A DNA stretch of 64,000 bases, from NCBI RefSeq assembly GCF_029784135.1, contig NC_073746.1:16754416-16818415 (forward strand), in the 5' to 3' direction. Origin of the DNA: Toxorhynchites rutilus septentrionalis. Its lineage: Eukaryota; Arthropoda; Insecta; Diptera; Culicidae. Below, in pieces: positions 57,950-64,000 of the stretch (position 1 is its first letter; the number at the start of each line of letters is the position of its first letter). The notes beneath the pieces were generated by a model. That model was not told the DNA's origin and ran no database searches. It saw only the letters and a list, made by a program, of their open reading frames with translations. A program made the translations under genes and the position numbers.

Positions 57950-58088
57950 GTTAAACTGCTACTGCTAGGTGCGGGCGAGTCCGGCAAATCCACCTTTCTC
58001 AAACAGATGAGAATCATCCACGGGATCAAGTTTGAACCCGAGTTAGTTAAGGAATATCAACATGTGATCTACCAAAATATAGTCAAAG
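57950..58088 (+). CDS. cta: Galpha12/13 (concertina orthologue), coding exon 2
   Basis: This exon carries the GTP-binding P-loop: [20 protein letters not shown], with the GAGESGKS Walker A and the STFLKQM continuation shared by all Galpha proteins. Then [17 protein letters not shown] leads into the helical domain. KQMRIIHG followed by a class-specific spacer and NIVKGM (completed by exon 3) fits G12/13 better than Gq, Gi or Gs. The acceptor is CATTACAG at 57949; the exon is 139 bp and its donor is AAAG|GTTAGT after 58088 (phase 1). It joins exon 1 in frame. Confidence 0.95.
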
Positions 58089-58279
58089 GTTAGTGATTAA
58101 AACTATAATGTAGAATCTTGCTTTCTCCAAGCAATCATTATCATTTATTTACTACGCTGAAATATTGACCAAGTTTTCGCTGTGAACGTGACAAGTCTGT
58201 AAACAGCGACGAATAGTAAATAATATCGCCAACGTCAACACAATATTTCATCCCGATGTTTGTTATTGGTTTCTTCCAG

Positions 58280-58488
58280 GCATGCAAGTGCTGTGCGACG
58301 CTAGGGATAAGCTAGATATACCATGGGAGAATCCGACCTCCCAGCTGGCCGCGAACCAGGCGGTCATGTTTCACAGTGGCATACTGCTGGACGTGGAGCA
58401 GTTCCACCAGTACGTGCCGATTGTCCACATGCTGTGGCAGGACAGAGCCATCCGGAGGGCTTACGATCGGCGGAGAGAGTTTCAAATT
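58280..58488 (+). CDS. cta: Galpha12/13 (concertina orthologue), coding exon 3
   Basis: The exon encodes the helical domain: GMQVLCDARDKLDIPWENP, then an insert, FHQYVPIVHMLWQDRAI and AYDRRREFQI. VLxDAREKLxIPW and AYDRRREFQ(L/I) are hallmarks of G12/13 subunits. The acceptor is TTCTTCCAG at 58279, with the first two bases completing a glycine codon. The donor is ATT|GTGAGT after 58488, phase 0. The next exon should begin with switch I and lies beyond the window. Intron 2 is only 191 bp, unlike its neighbours. Confidence 0.95.
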
Positions 58489-59540
58489 GTGAGTATTATT
58501 TCGTCGATGGTTCGATGATTCACGCGGCCCATTTCAACACTCGGGCGCGCTCGCTTGCCCCAATTGTGGCACGGTTGCAAAATGTTGAACACAGAGGCGC
58601 GACACGGGTTTCGCATTTCCTCATTAGCTATGTGTCAATCAACCAATAAAGTTTATTAAATATGATAGCCGCGCATTCGCGGTCGCGATCCTCTCTATCC
58701 CGTTCGCCGAACACAACAATACACTCCAGCTCTAATTACTCCGATGTGATTCGGATTTGAAATGCTAAAATAGTCTCTCGAGTTACAGAACTAGTAGGAA
58801 ATCAGGGTGGGCTGACGGCATCCAACTGCGATTCAGACGATATACAGTGGATCGGCACTGGAATAACAACGCCGCAGTGCGATCTTTCAGGGCGAGAGCG
58901 CTTTGACGCGTCTCCTCCTCCCGTTGCTTAACAAACAAGAAATTAATTATATCGATGCCAAATGCAATGGCTTTCCGGTTTACATACAGTCGCCGAAGTG
59001 AAGGTCTCGGATATCTCGGCTGATTCGAATATTAATCGATTCAATATGTGGTCTGCTCCGTTGGTGTGGAAGGCGCACCCTTGACCTACACCCAACCGTT
59101 CAACAACAGAAGACAACAATTCCCACACCTCGTTCAAGAGAAAATGTTTTATTGGCGGCATATAGTGTTTGCGATAGCGCGGGGATTGTAAAAAGCATAA
59201 ATAAATAAAGCCCAGTGGATGTGTGATTGCTGCACAGACCCACAGTAGCGTTTCAATTGCTCTCTCTGATTGCTCTAATAAATAAATCGAAAATTACGAA
59301 ATCACCGCCGCCGCCGGGGGCGACTGCTTTTATTAAATCGGATTCCAACTGCTAAGTTGCTAACGTGATGTGATTTGTGCATGTTTAGATTCAATGAGAT
59401 TTGTTCCTGCTCGCTTATATCGTGCCTTCGATAACTTACCAGATCATTTCGGTACAGCAATTATTCCGCAGTAACGCTTGCATTAAAAAAATGGAATTTT
59501 TTCGAATGGTGATAAAAAAAACTAAGACAGATGATTAAGT
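58489..59540 (+). other. cta: Start of intron 3, nothing recognised
   Basis: A GTGAGT donor is followed by moderately GC-rich sequence (58500-58920) without a coding frame of note. Intron 3 continues past 64000. Confidence 0.6.
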
Positions 59541-59544
59541 TTGA

Positions 59545-60075
59545 TAAATTTAATATTGGTGCTCCTTGGTGGGACAAAGAGTGCTCGGATGTTTATTTCA
59601 ATAAATCCTCTGCTTTCGAAATTTTTCGCAAAATGGCTCAATGGCAAATTTTGATAGGTATGAACTTTTGGAGACCAAATTCAAAAAACTAATTGGAGCG
59701 AAAAAACACAGTTACTGGCGACGATATGTCAAAGGTTTGTCAAGGGAAACATCTATGAGTACCCTATGGAACACAGCCAGGTGTTTGCGAAACAAAAACC
59801 ATACAAACGAAAACAAAGAGTATTCCGACCGATGGATTCTTGATTTTGCCAAAAAAGTATGTCCAGATTTTGTCCCTGCAGAAGACATATCTCGTAATAC
59901 ATCGTCTTCCAATAGTAATTACTACCCATTGTTTTCAATGACTGAATTCTCACTTGGACTTCTCTCGTGCAATAATTCAGCTCCTTGTTTCGATGGAATC
60001 AAAATAATTCGTCGCTAAAACGTCGCTAAGAAACGTTTATTAAGGTTATTCAATAAGTTTATCAGAGGCGTCTCG
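59545..60075 (+). pseudogene. I-type retrotransposon copy 3, first piece
   Basis: It reads WWDKECSDVYFNKSSAF, then YVKGLSRETSMSTLWNTAR, EYSDRWILDFAKKVCPD and SLGLLSCNNSAP, followed by a shifted LLRLFNKF, matching copy 1 ORF2 residues ~300-470 between endonuclease and RT. Many substitutions mark a related but older family. The match stops near 60075. The second piece starts at 63040, after ~130 bp of the expected sequence is missing. Confidence 0.75.
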
Positions 60076-60089
60076 TCCGTCTGTTCAAA

Positions 60090-60980
60090 CTGTTCATAGG
60101 ACAGGTAGACAATCTCAGAATAAAATATATATTATTTCACATTTGTGGATGGATGAGGAATTATCGACGGTAATTTTTTTGTGATTTCCATATTATCCCG
60201 AATATCCTTATTTTATTTTCTATTTCGGTGGAACTCAAACTCACCGTGAAGAATATAATCTGGTAGCTACATTCGACTTAACCCCAATCCGCACTCAACA
60301 CAGCCTTAACGCTACGAAATAAGCAGTAATGAATACCGGGTTCAAACCATTCATCTGAACCCGCTGTCATCCAAACACAGGGCAAACACAGTCAACTACG
60401 TATGAAACGATCACTACTACTAATGCGCCGCCTTGCGTAAAAATGACGTTTTAGGTTCAATATTTCTGCTGAACGAACCGATGAAAACGATGGTAAATAC
60501 ACACCACCACTCTTCAGTGTTTGTTCGTGGTTGTCATCGTTTCCCTTTCTGTTTCTCTTTCTATTCCTGACTTAATTCAAATTTGAGAGAGGGCACGAGA
60601 CCGCGAGGGTACACAGCACCGAACACCCCGAGCGAGCATGATGCAAATATGAAAACGAAATTCATAAAAGATTGCTGTGGATGTGCTGGTATTCTTTCGT
60701 TGACAACTTGAACCCGGTACATATAGTACACGTTTGTCTGCTTACGTTTCAAAACTTCCGCTGCCTTGGCCGGTCATGTGAACGAAATAGCTGCGTGCTT
60801 TGGTCTTAATGCTGACAAAATTGTGGCCCAGAGCTATGATGGCGCTGCAAATTTTTGGTGAAACAACGGTTATTCTTTGGATATATTCATTGTCGTGCAC
60901 ACGTATTGAAATTCTTGCTAAAACTTTTTGCGAATATTTTTGCACATAAGAATGTTCTTTATCAAATTTAGTAAAAAAAA
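60090..60980. other. Unidentified sequence between transposon pieces
   Basis: No element or gene recognised. Confidence 0.35.
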
Positions 60981-60982
60981 GG

Positions 60983-62208
60983 TGGGTTAAATCCATGATA
61001 TAACCGCAAGGTTGACGTGGGACTACTTTAGCTTAGCAATCATTCGTTTGTATTGATAAAATTCTTGAAACAGTTTCCAAATTCAATTGAATTCAATATA
61101 CTTGCTTTGTGAGTAAAAATATTGAACAAATACCATGTTAAGTCAATTCATACATTGTGATAGATTGTTCTTCGTTACAAGTAAATTTAATGACATACCT
61201 TTTACGTTTGGTATGATGCCTAGGACAAAATATATGTACGGAAGAATTATCAAACGATTATTTTATTTTACATTTCCCTTTGAAGTGCACATCTCTTAAG
61301 TGTACGTACTTCTCGAACCGCGAATTTGCTTGAAACTGGAAAGTTCATCCGCTTCTAGTGTCTGCACGATTTTTCCAGGTTCCTAAGTTTAGAAGATTGT
61401 GTTAAGACAGACATATAGGCGAGCGAGAACAAAAGTACTTGCAGTTTGCATTTATTTACAGGGCCGATTTCCGATTTACACCCGACTTGTATGAATTCGC
61501 AATGCCGATTTCCCCACGCTCCATGGAGTTGAAGTTTGTGTTAGGGAAACACATTTCAATCGGAACAAAATTACCCCCGACTTGTATGAATTCGCAATGC
61601 CAATTTCCCCTAGCTCCATGGATTTGAAGTCTGTGTTAGGGAAACACATTTCAATCGAAACAGAAATACTCCCGACTTGTATTAATTCGCGATGCCGATT
61701 TCCCCACGCTCTATGGATTTGAAGTATGTGTTAGGGAAACATATTTCAGTCGGAACAAAAATACCCCCGACCTGTATGAATTTGAAATGCCGATTTCTTC
61801 CAGGCACCTTGGTTTAGAAATCTCTGTTATGGAACACATTTCGGTGGGAACAAAAGCTCCCCCTACTTTCATATGTTTGCAATGCCGATTTCCCCAAGGC
61901 TGCTTGGTTTTGATGGCTGTGTTAGTGAAACCGTAAATCGGGCCAATCAAAACGAGGCAATTAGGGCGTTTAGATAACGCCTAATATTTTAAAGTTATTC
62001 AATTGTTTATCTAATGAAAAATAACATATTGTTAGTTGCGATAGATGCGTAGAAATATTACCTATCAATTGATGCAAACATCTTTCCGATCCAGTAAGAA
62101 ATGTTCGAGTTATTAGCATTCCAAATCTTTCATTTTGCCCTGTATGTTCTGTGTTTAGGTTTTCATTTTACCCCCAATATATTCCGGTTAGACGTAGTCC
62201 CTTGTCAA
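60983..62208 (-). repeat. GACGT-cap family, tandem-body type, copy 4 (most complete)
   Basis: The left end has the palindrome GGTTAAATCCATGATATAACC followed by GGTTGACGTGGGACTACTTT, an inverted cap. The body has units starting GCCGATTTCC (variants) near 61504, 61599, 61693, 61789 and 61883, about 95 bp apart. The reversed leader (CGGGCCAATCAAAACG near 61938) ends in cap GACGTAGTCCCTTGTC (62191-62206). Layout equals copy 3 at 36350. No coding region. Confidence 0.75.
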
Positions 62209-62231
62209 AAAGGAATTAGATGTGATAGAAT

Positions 62232-62890
62232 TTGTGCGTAACGTGCCATGCTTCTATAGAGGAGCTCAAAGCAGATCATCATTTCGATATTACGCTCAAA
62301 AATGCAATTGATTTTTTGAAAATTCAGAATTCTGGCGAAACTATGAATGACAGTAACGTCATCAATTGTCGTCGTTTATATGAATCGATTAAAGACATAA
62401 TTATTGACGAAATCACGAAACGGTTGAAGGAACTAGATGAATACAATTTCGTCGCTTTGTTGAATTACGAAACTGCGACTTCGATGTCGCATTACCTCCT
62501 GGGAATTTGAAAATGCTTATTTCATACCACTCGAAATTCGATTAAGTGTTGCTTTGTGATAAGCTGACGGTTCTTTTTAAATTATAGTCATTATTCCGAT
62601 TATCGTTGAACAAAACCTGCATCAAACCTTCTCCGAAACGGCTGGCCAGAATGATACTGACATTGCCTAATACAACGGCATCCGTTGAAAGAACTTTTTT
62701 TGTTGTTCGACGGATCAAGGATTATTTGCGGTCGAGATCTGACCAGAAACGGTTATTCGGAATTATGATGATGACTGTGGAAAAAGATTTTATTTATGAT
62801 ATAATGCAGATGCCGTTATTTTATGAGGAAATCATTGATAAGTTTGCGCTCATAGTTGACCGTAAGATTCTTTTGTTATACAGGCAAACC
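62232..62890 (+). pseudogene. hAT transposase C-terminal remnant
   Basis: The first frame (62232-62508) gives an unassigned helical segment (DIIIDEITKRLKELDEYNFV). From 62640 the frame reads LARMILTLPNTTASVERTFF, then VVRRIKDYLRSRSDQKRLFG, the conserved hAT dimerisation block (usually LPVTTASSERSFS...LKxIKxxLRSxMxxxRL). A TTTTTAAATTATAG stretch between the two frames could be an intron. No N-terminal part or ends were found. Confidence 0.75.
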
Positions 62891-63039
62891 TGTTTTTGTA
62901 CGGGTGATAGGGACCGCACAAAAAACACTTTTTGTTATGTGGTGGATAAGGACCGCATAAAAAAAGTTTCCTTAAGAAAATAACCCAAATCCTAATGAGT
63001 CCATTCGTGATCAACATTCGATTTCCTTTTTTCACTTTT

Positions 63040-64000
63040 AGACGAATGGGTCGAAACGGATAACTTTTTATCAGATACGCAGTTCGGTTTCCGCAAGGGC
63101 AAAGGGACAAATGATTGTCTCGCGTTACTTGCTTCCGAAATTCAGACGACCTTTGGTAATAAAAAACAGATGGCTTCTGTTTTTTTAGACATTAAAGGGG
63201 CGTTTCACTCAGTATCTATACGAATTTTATCCGACAAACTTCACAACCAAGGATTTTCACCAATTTTAAACAACTTTCTGTTTAATCTGTTATCCGAAAA
63301 GCACATGCACTTTTCTCATGGAAATTGTGCCGTTTCTAGGACTAGCTACATGGGTCTCCCTCAAGGTTCTTGCTTAAGTCCTCTTCTGTATAATTTCTAT
63401 ATTGATGATATAGATGATCATCTTGCAGATGGATGTACTTTGAGGCAGCTGGCAGATGATAGGGTTGTATCCATACCAGGTACTAAAACTATTGATTTGC
63501 AAAGACCGCTGCAAATTTCCTTAAATAATTTATCTATATGGGCTGTGAGGCTAGGTATTGAATTCCCAACTGAGAAAACAGAAATGGTTGTATTTTCTAG
63601 GAAGCACCAACCTCCCGAACTTCAGCTTCAATTGTTCAACAAAACGTATTGCGTATCTGATTAAAAAATATCAACAGAGAACAAATTTTCTTGGGACAGT
63701 TACTGGAACATGGTGGGGTGCTCATCCAGAAGACCTAATACGGCTGTACAAAACTACAATACTGTCAGTCATGGAGTATGGTTCGTTTTGTTTCCATTCT
63801 GCTACAAAAACCCACATCATTAAACTGGAGAGGATACAGTATTGTTGCTTGCGTTTAGCCTTAGGGTGCATGCAATCAACACACAACATGAGCCTTGAAG
63901 TCTTGGCAGGTGTTTTACCATTAATCCGAAGCGAAATCATGAACCCATTAGTAATTGAGAATTGTAAGAAGCTTCTCGAATTGAACCAACGGTCGAGATC
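63040..64000 (+). pseudogene. I-type retrotransposon copy 3, second piece
   Basis: It continues ORF2: DEWVETDNFLSDTQFGFRKG, motif A FLDIKGAFHSV, motif B GLPQGSCLSPLLYNFYIDDI, motif C QLADDRVV and TEKTEMVVFSRKH. A shift near 63655 leads to TGTWWGAHPEDLIRLYKTTI and LERIQYCCLRLALGCMQS. GAFH replaces GAFD in motif A and LADDR replaces LADDG in motif C. A deletion after AGVLPLI removes the ELSYRF segment. It runs off the window end. Confidence 0.8.

Overview
The window looks like AT-rich, intron-rich insect DNA, most likely from a culicine (Aedes-like) mosquito. Three spliced exons encode an animal G-protein alpha subunit of the G12/13 class. The rest is crowded with degenerate Tc1, mariner, hAT, piggyBac, Helitron-like and non-LTR elements plus tRNA-derived SINEs. 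No bacterial operon, rRNA, CRISPR array or virus-like gene was seen. The species cannot be fixed by reading alone.

The only convincing host gene is the orthologue of Drosophila concertina (Galpha12/13), plus strand: exon 1 17998-18201, exon 2 57950-58088, exon 3 58280-58488, with intron phases 0, 1 and 0. The 184 codons seen run from the N-terminus through the P-loop and helical domain; switch I, switch II and the C-terminus lie beyond 64000. Intron 1 is about 39.7 kb and intron 3 exceeds 5.5 kb; both are filled with nested transposons.

Left of the gene (1-17 kb) are Tc1 and mariner remnants, a SINE with a 12-bp target duplication, a retroposon with a 19-bp duplication, hAT-like and foldback elements, and a striking cluster (5.4-10.0 kb) of repeats. 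These repeats carry CCAAT and TATA boxes, a decayed histone-H4-like stretch and hairpins shaped like the 3' processing stem-loop of replication-dependent histone mRNAs.

Intron 1 holds two copies of one I/Loner-type non-LTR retrotransposon. Copy 1 (27682-33105, plus) has an open 1226-codon ORF2 and a 12-bp target duplication inside a dead mariner. Copy 2 (50455-54393, minus) is broken. Between them is a nested stack: a foldback MITE, a Tc1-like element split by another repeat, and a piggyBac-type MITE split by a 1.57-kb hAT-like element and by a tRNA-SINE. The SINE is itself split, in its poly(A), by a 4.05-kb Dong/R4-like element whose 1220-codon frame has a single stop.

Intron 3 carries a divergent third I-type copy in two pieces (59.5-60.1 and 63.04-64.0 kb), separated by another TIR repeat and a hAT transposase remnant.

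A recurring theme is a 16-bp near-palindrome GACGTRGKMYTACGTC that caps repeats of two different body types (histone-like units and ~95-bp tandem-repeat bodies). This modular family is the best candidate for something not yet described. The transposons do not act together with the G-protein gene; they only inflate its introns.
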